A stretch of DNA of 13,121 nucleotides from JAADDG01 sp964450755 (GTDB taxonomy: Bacteria > Campylobacterota > Campylobacteria > Campylobacterales > JAADDG01): the NCBI GenBank assembly GCA_964450755.1, contig CAYVDJ010000058.1, positions 1-13,121 on the forward strand, given 5' to 3'. Below are positions 1-6,582 of this stretch, in pieces. Every line of letters begins with the position of its first letter. Position 1 is the first letter of the stretch. Made by a program: the position numbers and the translations under genes. The notes below the pieces were generated by a model. It saw only the letters and a list, made by a program, of their open reading frames with translations. It was not told the DNA's origin and did no database searches.

Positions 1-22
1 GTTTTTAGAGGTGCCCTTATTT

Positions 23-1309
23 TTAAACAGTGTGAGCTGATACTTTTTTTCTGTTAGATATCTTTCTTAGATAATTTAGTTTCATATCCATCTCAAAAGA
101 TTCATTTGTAGGATATTCATAACCAAAAACATCTTTCCATAAAGAGTGATTTTCCATACAAAGATAAAAATAAACTTTATCATGCCATTTGTAAAACGAA
201 TCATAAAGGTGCTTAAACATCTCTGTTTTTATCTCCTTTGTATAAGACAATTTACCATCTGCATCAATCAGCGGAATCTGCAATATTTTGGAATAAAAAT
301 CCCTTCCTCTTATCTTTTTAATAACACTTTTTATAAAAGTCAAAGTGCCGATAGAGACCATAGCAACTCTGTCTGGATCAAAATTTTCAGTCAAAAAACA
401 GGCTATATCTTTATATTCTTTTTCCCATCCTTCATAATAGATCATAGGATGAAAATGAAAACCTACAATCATACCTTTATCATGAAGCTTTTTGGCAGCT
501 TCCAGCCTCTCTTTCAAAGAAGCAGTCAGATGTTCTTCATGATCAATGACTTTTTGGGGATTTAGTGACCATGTAAAGATAACATTTTTGGGTATCTCAT
601 TTTCCAAAAAATAATTAATCTGTTTTGATTTTGTTTTCATCTCCAAAATCACATTTGGATATTTTGATGCAAATTCCATCAAAGCATCCAAAATACCATA
701 TCTGTTACCCCACATCAAAGAATCAGAAGACTGCCCGGTTCCTATATGATATATTTCATTCGGATCTATTTTTATCTGTTGAAGTTTCTTTTTGAAATCT
801 TTATCAAAAATAATTTTGTCTTCATTATAAAAAGACTGTATGGAACAGTAACTGCAATCAAATCCGCAACTCTCCACCGCATCCAGAGTCATGAGATTGC
901 AACATCTGGTTTTTGGGGAAGCGACAGGACACATTCCAAAACCAAGTTTATCTTTGTTTTTTTCAAATATTGATATTTTTCGAGTATTATAAGATGTATC
1001 AGTTTGAAATTTTATCGGAGAATTTTTTAATTTTTGCCAATAATTTTTTAAAAAAGAGATAATCTCTTTTTTTAACTCTTTTGGATTAAGGTTTTTATCA
1101 ATTTCAGGCCATATCTCATCTATCCGCCCCTCTTGCCACATCTTTAGATCAACGGCAATTTCTACAATCTGCCTTAATTCCGAAAAAGAGAAAAAATGCT
1201 TCTGTGCTTTTTGTTCTATAAAATCTTTCTCTTTTTGACCCAATCTGTCAAAATTTAAACTCTGCTCATAGCTTTTATATTTGATTTTATAATCACTGTT
1301 TTTTATCAA
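23..1309 (-). CDS. Spore photoproduct lyase family radical SAM protein
   Basis: A 428-residue protein with a CX3CX2C cluster motif (C148, C152, C155, in CGFDCSYC), which binds the [4Fe-4S] cluster of radical SAM enzymes. The region before it (GFGMCP and the C136-C137 pair) and the GTGQSSDSL stretch near residues 190-198 resemble the spore photoproduct lyase (SplB) family, which repairs thymine dimer photoproducts in DNA using S-adenosylmethionine. It is longer than Bacillus SplB (about 340 residues), with an extra N-terminal helical region of about 110 residues. The start is TTG: an in-frame TAA lies only 3 bases further upstream, so no earlier start exists, and an AGAGAG purine run sits about 10 bases before it. 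The first 17 bases overlap the end of the Rpn-type gene, so the two are probably co-transcribed and translationally coupled. Family assignment is firm; the actual substrate in a presumed non-spore-former is unknown. Confidence 0.85.
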   Translation of the reverse strand: MIKNSDYKIKYKSYEQSLNFDRLGQKEKDFIEQKAQKHFFSFSELRQIVEIAVDLKMWQEGRIDEIWPEIDKNLNPKELKKEIISFLKNYWQKLKNSPIKFQTDTSYNTRKISIFEKNKDKLGFGMCPVASPKTRCCNLMTLDAVESCGFDCSYCSIQSFYNEDKIIFDKDFKKKLQQIKIDPNEIYHIGTGQSSDSLMWGNRYGILDALMEFASKYPNVILEMKTKSKQINYFLENEIPKNVIFTWSLNPQKVIDHEEHLTASLKERLEAAKKLHDKGMIVGFHFHPMIYYEGWEKEYKDIACFLTENFDPDRVAMVSIGTLTFIKSVIKKIRGRDFYSKILQIPLIDADGKLSYTKEIKTEMFKHLYDSFYKWHDKVYFYLCMENHSLWKDVFGYEYPTNESFEMDMKLNYLRKISNRKKVSAHTV

Positions 1310-1517
1310 ATTTTAATTTCTCTCTCTTTATTCTCTGAACTCTCTGTAGCGGAACCTCAAGTTTTTTTGCAATATCATTCTCATTCATACCAAATTCCAG
1401 CAATACCAAAATCCCTTTTTCCATACCTTTTTCCATACCTTTTTCCATACCTTTTTCTATTCCTTTTTCAAATCCTATCTCATAAGAAGGCATTTTTTCT
1501 ATATCTACAACCAACAT
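1293..1517 (-). CDS. Predicted internal-start C-terminal Rpn fragment (RpnS-like antitoxin candidate)
   Basis: Within the Rpn gene, in the same frame, an ATG at 1515-1517 (Met199) is preceded by AAAAGGAG with a 5-base spacer. That Shine-Dalgarno match is stronger than the one in front of the full-length gene. Starting here gives a 74-residue protein made of a short leader, the EKG repeat and the HTH-like tail, without the nuclease core. In E. coli Rpn genes an internal start produces a small C-terminal protein that oligomerises and neutralises the full-length toxin; this is established for those proteins. That the same happens here is inference from the ribosome-binding site and its location. 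The alternative is that the purine-rich stretch simply reflects Lys/Glu codons (IKKGEEM). Confidence 0.45.
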   Translation of the reverse strand: MLVVDIEKMPSYEIGFEKGIEKGMEKGMEKGMEKGILVLLEFGMNENDIAKKLEVPLQRVQRIKREKLKFDKKQ

Positions 1518-2111
1518 CTCTTCTCCTTTTTTTATTTCTTCCTTCAAATTTCTGTTTTCTGACAAAACCTCAATAGCTTTCATATATTTTCTAAAAATAT
1601 AGCTATCTCCCTTGCTTAGTAATTTCAATCTTTTGATAATCGTATTGACAACCAACTGTTTGTCTTTATCTTTAAAATCACAAAGTATCGAGATGGCAAC
1701 AGCAGCCACTTCATCAGAATAGAGAAATTTTTCACAGTCTATATCTTTCATATCAATCAACTTGTATGAAAATGTTAAATTTTTATCATTTATATAATCT
1801 TTTATATGACATTTCTCTTTTCCGATAAAAATAACAAACTGCCTGATATCAAATTTTGTATACTCAAATTTGATATCACTGTAATATCTTAACATTCTAA
1901 TAGGCATGAGATAATCATTGTTATTTTGTATCTCTATGTGAACTATTTCATCTCTATCCTTATAAAGAATATCGGCTTCTCTTTTTTCAACTCTGTCAAA
2001 CTCTTTTTCAATCAGTTCAATATCATCACCGATATTCAACTCCAAAATATATTTTGAAATATCTTTTGCCAAATCTTTTATAATACTCTTTGTAATAATA
2101 TCTTTTTTCAT
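1293..2111 (-). CDS. Rpn-family PD-(D/E)XK nuclease (recombination-promoting nuclease / putative transposase family)
   Basis: A 272-residue protein. The N-terminal half carries a PD-(D/E)XK-type core: ADILY with D47, then the strand IVHIEIQ giving E60-x-Q62, the E-x-Q variant usual for Rpn proteins. Residues 65-100 (MLRYYSDI, FVIFIG) continue the fold. Residues about 215-233 form an EKGM/EKGI tetrapeptide repeat, a frequent trait of this family, followed by a helix-turn-helix-like tail (residues 234-262, NENDIAKKLEVPLQRVQRI). Known members cleave DNA, promote RecA-independent recombination, and in E. coli act as phage-defence toxins. ATG start; AAGAGGT lies 9 bases before it and a TATAAT lies about 30 bases upstream. 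It overlaps the radical SAM gene by 17 bases. No flanking inverted repeats or other transposase are seen, so it is treated as a standalone nuclease, not an insertion sequence. Confidence 0.85.
   Translation of the reverse strand: MKKDIITKSIIKDLAKDISKYILELNIGDDIELIEKEFDRVEKREADILYKDRDEIVHIEIQNNNDYLMPIRMLRYYSDIKFEYTKFDIRQFVIFIGKEKCHIKDYINDKNLTFSYKLIDMKDIDCEKFLYSDEVAAVAISILCDFKDKDKQLVVNTIIKRLKLLSKGDSYIFRKYMKAIEVLSENRNLKEEIKKGEEMLVVDIEKMPSYEIGFEKGIEKGMEKGMEKGMEKGILVLLEFGMNENDIAKKLEVPLQRVQRIKREKLKFDKKQ
1414..1469 (-). repeat. 12-nt tandem repeat encoding EKGM/EKGI
   Basis: Direct tandem array of a 12-base unit (plus-strand CCTTTTTCCATA). Three copies are identical (1414-1425, 1426-1437, 1438-1449), a fourth differs at two positions (1450-1461), and a partial copy follows. 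Each unit encodes four residues, so copy-number change by replication slippage would lengthen or shorten the protein in 4-residue steps without breaking the frame. It lies in both the full-length and the proposed short Rpn product. Confidence 0.9.
1523..1530 (-). promoter_or_regulatory. Intragenic Shine-Dalgarno sequence in the Rpn gene
   Basis: Reads AAAAGGAG on the minus strand, then AAGAG, then an in-frame ATG. It contains the full AAGGAG anti-Shine-Dalgarno match at near-optimal spacing. It decides the start of the proposed 74-residue C-terminal protein. No convincing dedicated -10 element was seen just upstream, so the short product would most likely be made from the full-length mRNA. 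Confidence 0.5.
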
Positions 2112-2142
2112 TTATCATTGACCTCTTGGCAAAAATAAAATC

Positions 2143-2148
2143 ATTATA
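2143..2148 (-). promoter_or_regulatory. Putative -10 element for the Rpn / radical SAM unit
   Basis: TATAAT on the minus strand, about 31 bases before the Rpn ATG, giving a predicted leader of roughly 25 bases that contains the AAGAGGT ribosome-binding site. No clear -35 hexamer is visible, as is common in Campylobacterota promoters. It is the only gene-proximal candidate. Confidence 0.5.
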
Positions 2149-2248
2149 TCCCTCATTTTTTAGCTCTTTTTCTCTTTATTATAACAAAAAAACACTCTTA
2201 TTATCTTTGCATTTGGATCTAATAAACAAATTTTTAGTTAAAATTGCA

Positions 2249-2254
2249 TATAAT
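2249..2254 (+). promoter_or_regulatory. Putative -10 element for the main operon
   Basis: TATAAT preceded by TTGCA and an A/T-rich upstream tract, about 57 bases before the first gene of the plus-strand chain. The predicted leader is about 50 bases and holds the AAAAGG ribosome-binding site at 2299-2304. No obvious -35 hexamer. It lies back to back with the minus-strand promoter; the 2112-2311 spacer holds nothing else recognised. Confidence 0.5.
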
Positions 2255-2311
2255 ATCTACTTTGTAAAAACTTACGAAACTTTTTTATAATTTTTTTTAA
2301 AAGGTATTTTT

Positions 2312-3250
2312 TTGTTTAATAAAGCTTGGCAATTGATAGAAAAATCACAGAATATTGTTTTGGCATCACATAAAAATCCCGACGGCGATGCTATCGGAAG
2401 TACATTGGGACTCTATCCTGTTTTGAAAAAAATGGGTAAAAAAATAACAATTTTTAATATTACAAAAGACATTTCTCCCAAATTTGATTTCTTGTCCAAT
2501 TTCCACAAAATAAAATGTGATTTTCCAAAAAAATGTGATCTTCTTATAGCTTTTGACTGCGGTCATTTTGACAGACTCGGCATAGAAAGGGGAAATTATC
2601 CGTTGATAAATATAGATCACCACAAAAGCAATACATATTTTGGAGATATAAATCTGGTTGACGGCGATGCTCCAAGCTCTTCTGCTGTAGTTTTTAAAAT
2701 GCTTAAAGAAAACAGGATAGAGATAGGCAAAGATTGCGCCAATGCTTTATATACCGCTTTGGTGGAAGATACCGGATTTTTCTCTTATGAGAGCGTAAAC
2801 AAAAATGTTTTTGATATAGCTTCACAAATGGTCAAAGCCGGTGCTGATCCTTTCTTTGTTGCAAAAAATATAAAAGAGAGAAATTCACTGGCGAAGATGA
2901 GACTGACCGCCCTTTTTATAGACTCTCTCAGACTTTACAAAAATGCCACCATTGCCTGTGGTTTGGTAACTCAGGAGATGTTTAACAAAACAGGGGCTTT
3001 CAGAAGTGATGCGGAGTATTTATGCAATCTTGCAAGAAGTTTATCAACGGTTGAACTAAGCATACTCTATATAGAAGAAAAAAACGGAAAATACAAAGTC
3101 TCTTTAAGAAGCAAAGATATCGTGGATGTTTCCAAAATTGCCGTAAAATTTTCAGGCGGAGGACATAAAAGATCCGCAGGATTTGAGACAGATGAAGCTG
3201 ATCTCTACTCTCTTACAAAAAAGATCATCAAAGAGAGCAAACTGTTATGA
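2312..3250 (+). CDS. DHH-family phosphoesterase (NrnA-like)
   Basis: A 312-residue DHH/DHHA1 protein. Metal-binding motifs are intact: SHKNPDGDAIG (H20, D24, D26), FDCG (D82), the signature D102-H103-H104 in NIDHHKSN, and VEDTG (D153). The C-terminal DHHA1 substrate-binding motif GGGHKRSAG is at residues 282-290. The size and two-domain plan match NrnA-type enzymes, which degrade nano-oligoRNAs and may dephosphorylate pAp or cyclic dinucleotide products in the cytoplasm. Which substrate applies here cannot be read from sequence. The start is TTG with AAAAGG 7 bases upstream; no ATG gives a complete N-terminal motif. It is the first gene of the long plus-strand chain and its stop overlaps the start of the peptidase gene as ATGA. 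Confidence 0.9.
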   Translation: MFNKAWQLIEKSQNIVLASHKNPDGDAIGSTLGLYPVLKKMGKKITIFNITKDISPKFDFLSNFHKIKCDFPKKCDLLIAFDCGHFDRLGIERGNYPLINIDHHKSNTYFGDINLVDGDAPSSSAVVFKMLKENRIEIGKDCANALYTALVEDTGFFSYESVNKNVFDIASQMVKAGADPFFVAKNIKERNSLAKMRLTALFIDSLRLYKNATIACGLVTQEMFNKTGAFRSDAEYLCNLARSLSTVELSILYIEEKNGKYKVSLRSKDIVDVSKIAVKFSGGGHKRSAGFETDEADLYSLTKKIIKESKLL

Positions 3251-4629
3251 GATTTAACTCAAGAAGGGGAAACAGCAGGGGAGTAGTCTTCATTTTACTC
3301 TTTTTCATATTGTTGGCTATGGGCGGATTTTATCTTTACAACTCAACTCTTTTTGAAAAAACCCCACCTGTTGTAGAGATTAAAAAACAGATAATATCAA
3401 ATCTGAAAAGACCTATTTTTGTATCTGTCAAAGACAATATCGGATTAAAAAAAGTAAGAATACTTCTAACTGACGGACAAAGAATTTTGGGGAAAGAGAC
3501 CAGAGAATTTCCTATCGGTACAAAAGAAAAAATTATAAAGATAAATTTTCCGGCTTTTAGAATCACTCCTCACAATAAAAAACTGCTTTTGGTTATAGAA
3601 GCAACCGATACCAGTAAATGGAACTATTTCAAGGGCAACAAAACTCTGACCAAAACCAAAATTACGGTTGATAAACAAAAACCCGAACTTTATCCGATTT
3701 TAAGTTCATACGGTATCACAAAAGGCGGAAGTGCGGTAGTGATTTTCAAGGCTAAAGATGACAATATAAAAAATATCTATATTACAACAAATTTTGATAA
3801 AAAATTCATTCCTACACCTTTTTACAAAAACGGTTATTACATATCTTTACTTGCATGGCCTGTAAGAGAAAAAAGATTTAGTGCCTCACTGGTCGCAATC
3901 GACAAAGCCGGTAACAAAAGCAGATACAATCTGGATCTCTTTAGAAAAAATAAAAATTACAGAGTCTCCAAGATAAAACTAAAAGAGTCTTTTATAAACG
4001 GTAAAATCACAGATTTGGCAGAAGAGATATCAAAAGAGACAGCATCCTTGCCCCCTTCTGAAAGATTTAGATATATAAATGAAACCCTGAGAAAAGAAAA
4101 TGAGAAAAAAATAGAAGAAGCAACTTTGCCTACGGATAAAGAGATGATAAAAGATTTTAAAATATCAGTGTTTTATCCTCTGAAAAATGCTGCGGCTGTT
4201 GCAAGTTTTGGTGATCACAGATTCTATTTTTATAAAGAGAAACAAATCAGCACCTCTTATCATTTGGGACTTGACCTTGCAAGTACGGCAGGAGCGGATA
4301 TCATATCAAGCAATGATGCCAAAGTGGTTTTCAGTGAATATAACGGAATTTACGGCAACAATCTGATTCTTAGACACTCTCTTGGATTGTACTCTCTTTA
4401 CGGTCATTGCTCTGTTATAAATATCTCCAAAGAGGATGAGGTAAAAAAAGGGGATATTGTAGCCCAAACAGGCAAAAGCGGGCTTGCATTGGGAGATCAT
4501 CTCCATTTTGGTATATTGATTCAGGGAATCGAAGTAAGACCGGATGAATGGATAGATAAAAGGTGGATCAAAACAAATATAGATGATATTATAGAAAAAG
4601 CAAAAAAAATCATAGATAAAAGAGAATAA
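3247..4629 (+). CDS. Membrane-anchored M23 (LytM-type) peptidoglycan metallopeptidase
   Basis: A 460-residue protein. A single hydrophobic segment (about residues 13-31) after a basic N-terminus indicates an inner-membrane anchor with a periplasmic body. Residues about 38-142 and 143-232 look like two tandem immunoglobulin-like beta modules: each opens with a proline-rich strand and contains a KDN/KDDN-type turn. A Lys/Glu-rich helical linker (240-305) leads to the M23 domain. Zinc ligands are present: HxxxD (H339, D343), GH at H387, and HLH (H418, H420), so it should be an active endopeptidase cutting peptide cross-links in the cell wall. It starts with ATGA overlapping the DHH gene, and its TAA shares a base with the next ATG. 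In helical Campylobacterota, related M23 enzymes shape the cell; neighbouring minC-like and lpxC genes fit an envelope role. Confidence 0.9.
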   Translation: MRFNSRRGNSRGVVFILLFFILLAMGGFYLYNSTLFEKTPPVVEIKKQIISNLKRPIFVSVKDNIGLKKVRILLTDGQRILGKETREFPIGTKEKIIKINFPAFRITPHNKKLLLVIEATDTSKWNYFKGNKTLTKTKITVDKQKPELYPILSSYGITKGGSAVVIFKAKDDNIKNIYITTNFDKKFIPTPFYKNGYYISLLAWPVREKRFSASLVAIDKAGNKSRYNLDLFRKNKNYRVSKIKLKESFINGKITDLAEEISKETASLPPSERFRYINETLRKENEKKIEEATLPTDKEMIKDFKISVFYPLKNAAAVASFGDHRFYFYKEKQISTSYHLGLDLASTAGADIISSNDAKVVFSEYNGIYGNNLILRHSLGLYSLYGHCSVINISKEDEVKKGDIVAQTGKSGLALGDHLHFGILIQGIEVRPDEWIDKRWIKTNIDDIIEKAKKIIDKRE

Positions 4630-5240
4630 TGAGAGTAAAATATAAAAATATCAGAGTTTTTGATATAGAAATAGAGAATGATGAAAAGTTTTTCTCCTAT
4701 TTTGAACAAAACGGACTGCTTTTAAAAGAGTATCTGCTTATGTTAAAAGGAAATGTAAGTGATAAAATAACAAATTTCTTAGATAAGAACGACATTTGTT
4801 ATTATGATACAACAAAATGTAAATTGAAAAATTTATTAAATAAAAGCAATAAAGAGATAGAAAAGGGTAAAAAAAGCTTAAACAAAGTACAATTCTTTAA
4901 TGAGAGTAAAGAAGAAGAGAGTCTTGAAAAGAGGAATAAAACAGTTGTATTCAACAGACCGATAAGATCCGGAGAGGAGATCGTATCAAAAAGTGATATA
5001 ATCATTTTTGGACGGGTTAACAGCGGTTCAAAGATAAAAGCATACGGAAATATAGAAGTTTTCGGAGAGATAGACTCACTTATAGAGTGTGAAGGAGAGT
5101 TTATGCTGCTTCGCAAAATCTCTCTTGGCAATGTGATATTTAACGGTGAAGTTTTAGATAAAAAGTTATTCGCCGATATGAGCAAAATTAAAAAAGTTAC
5201 TTATTATAACGGAAAAATAGAGATAAAGGATCTCGCGTGA
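4629..5240 (+). CDS. minC: Divergent MinC-like septum site inhibitor
   Basis: A 203-residue protein. Residues about 104-200 match the MinC C-terminal beta-helix domain: RPIRSGEEI, then DIIIFGRVNSGSKIKAYGNIEVFGEI, close to the family pattern GxVxxGAEVxAxGNIxVYG. That domain dimerises and binds MinD, directing MinC to the membrane to block FtsZ rings away from midcell. The family's following RG and AG residues are replaced (FGEIDSLIECEG), and the N-terminal FtsZ-inhibiting half is short and barely recognisable, with a charged linker at about 75-103. No minD or minE is adjacent. It begins at an ATG overlapping the peptidase stop by one base and ends in GTGA overlapping lpxC. It is smaller than E. 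coli MinC (231 residues). C-domain assignment is good; the exact activity is inferred. Confidence 0.75.
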   Translation: MRVKYKNIRVFDIEIENDEKFFSYFEQNGLLLKEYLLMLKGNVSDKITNFLDKNDICYYDTTKCKLKNLLNKSNKEIEKGKKSLNKVQFFNESKEEESLEKRNKTVVFNRPIRSGEEIVSKSDIIIFGRVNSGSKIKAYGNIEVFGEIDSLIECEGEFMLLRKISLGNVIFNGEVLDKKLFADMSKIKKVTYYNGKIEIKDLA

Positions 5241-6121
5241 ATCAGAGTACTATAAAAAGAAAAGTAAAAAGCGTAGGTATCGGTTTACATACGGGTGAAC
5301 CCATAGAGATAACTATAGAACCGTTGGAAGAGGACGGCGGTATAGTATTTTTCAGAAAAGATTTACAAGTAACTATAGAAGCAAAACCCCAAAATGTCGT
5401 CAATACCCAGATGGCAACCGTTATAGGTAAAAACGGTGCCTCAATCTCTACTATCGAACATCTGTTATCGGCAATTTACGCATACGGTATTGATAACATC
5501 TATATCACGATAGACGGTCCCGAAGTGCCTGTAATGGACGGAAGCGCTATCAGTTTTTGCCTGATGTTGGAAGAAGCCGGTTTACAGATGCAGACAAAAA
5601 GCAAAAAGATTATGATGATCAAAAAAGAGGTAGAAATAAGAAAAGAGGGTAAATATGTAAAATTATCCCCTTCAAAATCAACTCTTTATGATTTTAGTAT
5701 CTATTTTGATCATACCGTTATCGGTGCTCAATCATTTACTTTTGATTTCAGTAAAAAAGGCTATGTAAAAGAGATTGCAAAAGCAAGGACATTCGGATTT
5801 TTAAAGGAAGTTCAATATCTAAGAAGCAAAAATTTGGCTCTTGGCGGATCTTTGGATAATGCTGTTGTACTTGATGATTATAAGATATTAAACAGTGAAG
5901 GATTAAGATACAAAGATGAATTTGTAAGGCACAAAATTTTGGATGCAATGGGAGATCTCTCTTTGATAGGAATGCAGTTTTTGGGAACTTACAGGGCATT
6001 TGCAGGAAGCCATCATCTAAATCATCTTTTGACAAAAGAACTTTTGTCATCCAAAGAAAATTATGAAATCAAATCATTTGATGAGATAAAAGAGTTCTCT
6101 GTTTCAAAGGTTTATTCATAA
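5237..6121 (+). CDS. lpxC: UDP-3-O-acyl-N-acetylglucosamine deacetylase LpxC
   Basis: A 294-residue LpxC, the zinc enzyme that performs the committed deacetylation step of lipid A synthesis in the cytoplasm. Family motifs are complete: GIGLHTGEP near the N-terminus, STIEHLLSA with catalytic E74 and zinc ligand H75, DGPEVPVMDGSA, KARTFGF, GGSLDNAVV, and RHKILDAMGD with zinc ligands H232 and D236. The general-acid histidine region is GSHHLNHLL (H259). The length is normal. The start is GTG, overlapping the minC-like stop as GTGA, with AAAGGA 6 bases upstream. Its own stop TAA appears to be fused to the start of the following gene. The presence of lpxC establishes a Gram-negative cell with lipopolysaccharide or lipooligosaccharide. 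Confidence 0.97.
   Translation: MNQSTIKRKVKSVGIGLHTGEPIEITIEPLEEDGGIVFFRKDLQVTIEAKPQNVVNTQMATVIGKNGASISTIEHLLSAIYAYGIDNIYITIDGPEVPVMDGSAISFCLMLEEAGLQMQTKSKKIMMIKKEVEIRKEGKYVKLSPSKSTLYDFSIYFDHTVIGAQSFTFDFSKKGYVKEIAKARTFGFLKEVQYLRSKNLALGGSLDNAVVLDDYKILNSEGLRYKDEFVRHKILDAMGDLSLIGMQFLGTYRAFAGSHHLNHLLTKELLSSKENYEIKSFDEIKEFSVSKVYS
6106..6120 (+). promoter_or_regulatory. Ribosome-binding site and possible ATA start codon of the TsaB-like gene
   Basis: AAAGG at 6106-6110 is followed by 7 bases and an ATA at 6118-6120 that overlaps the lpxC stop as ATAA. This is the same geometry as the ATGA and GTGA junctions elsewhere in the chain. Starting at ATA gives an N-terminus (M)KKTDILVLAV with a complete first beta strand. 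The first conventional start, TTG at 6136, has no ribosome-binding site at usable distance (25 bases) and cuts into that strand. Sequencing error at one base (ATG read as ATA) is the main alternative. Confidence 0.5.
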
Positions 6122-6135
6122 AAAAAACGGATATA

Positions 6136-6573
6136 TTGGTATTGGCGGTTATGCCTCCTTTGCAAATAGGAGTTTATGAGGAAAACAGACTTATAAAAAG
6201 TTTTATCTCAAAAGATAAAACGAGTGAAGCTTTACCATCTCTTTTTGAAAAGATTTTAGAAGATTATGATGTAAAAAGTATTATCTATGCAAAAGGACCC
6301 GGAAGTTTTATGGCTATAAAAATAGCCTATATCTTTTTAAAAAGTATATCTATCGTAAAAAATATACCTCTTTTGGGAGCGGATTCTTTTATTTTCAATC
6401 AAAATAACCCCATAAAAGCTCTCGGAAATCTACATTTCATAAAAGAAAATGGTATAATACGCACTCAAAAAATAAAAAGTAATAAAGAGTCGTCATTGAA
6501 ACTACCTCAATTTTTAGATAAAAAGATATTTTCTTTAGATTCAAAACCTCTTTATATTCTACCTGCTGTTTAA
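6136..6573 (+). CDS. tsaB: Short TsaB-like protein (t6A tRNA modification)
   Basis: 145 residues from TTG at 6136, or 151 if it starts at the ATA at 6118. It resembles the N-terminal half of TsaB: an opening beta strand followed by IGVYEENRL, then KGPGSFMAIKIAYIFLKS, matching the family's GPGSFTGLRIG loop-helix. TsaB partners TsaD and TsaE to install N6-threonylcarbamoyl on adenosine 37 of tRNAs reading ANN codons. The protein is much shorter than E. coli TsaB (231 residues) and lacks the second domain. The usual DTS of strand 1 is replaced by VMPP and the GLR of the loop by AIK. The short form is probably the normal version in this phylum, as a small gene sits between lpxC and thrB in relatives. 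There is no sign of a frameshift. Function as a TsaD-activating subunit is inferred. Confidence 0.7.
   Translation: MVLAVMPPLQIGVYEENRLIKSFISKDKTSEALPSLFEKILEDYDVKSIIYAKGPGSFMAIKIAYIFLKSISIVKNIPLLGADSFIFNQNNPIKALGNLHFIKENGIIRTQKIKSNKESSLKLPQFLDKKIFSLDSKPLYILPAV
6450..6458 (+). promoter_or_regulatory. Putative internal extended -10 promoter upstream of thrB
   Basis: TGGTATAAT, a perfect extended -10, lies within the TsaB-like gene about 125 bases before thrB. No matching -35 was identified. The same 9-mer recurs just before ylxR, which makes a chance match less attractive, though AT-rich sequence generates such motifs readily. Confidence 0.35.
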
Positions 6574-6582
6574 GGACGCAAT

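Noticed and set aside
1..22. Terminator or gene end at the left edge
   Set aside because: Only 22 bases remain after the radical SAM stop; no hairpin can be seen and the rest lies outside the window.
1414..1469. CRISPR-like or regulatory DNA repeat
   Set aside because: The 12-base units are contiguous without spacers and encode an in-frame tetrapeptide repeat.
1293..2111. Insertion sequence, because Rpn proteins are often labelled 'transposase'
   Set aside because: No terminal inverted repeats or target-site duplications seen, and the family is a nuclease rather than a DDE or HUH transposase.
4994..5002. TGATATAAT in minC as a promoter for lpxC
   Set aside because: A good extended -10 match, but 235 bases upstream in an AT-rich gene, with lpxC already coupled to minC by GTGA; no further support.
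4802..5185. 127-codon minus-strand frame within minC
   Set aside because: Low-complexity Ser/Leu/Phe product opposite a gene with a recognisable MinC domain and clean overlaps on both sides.
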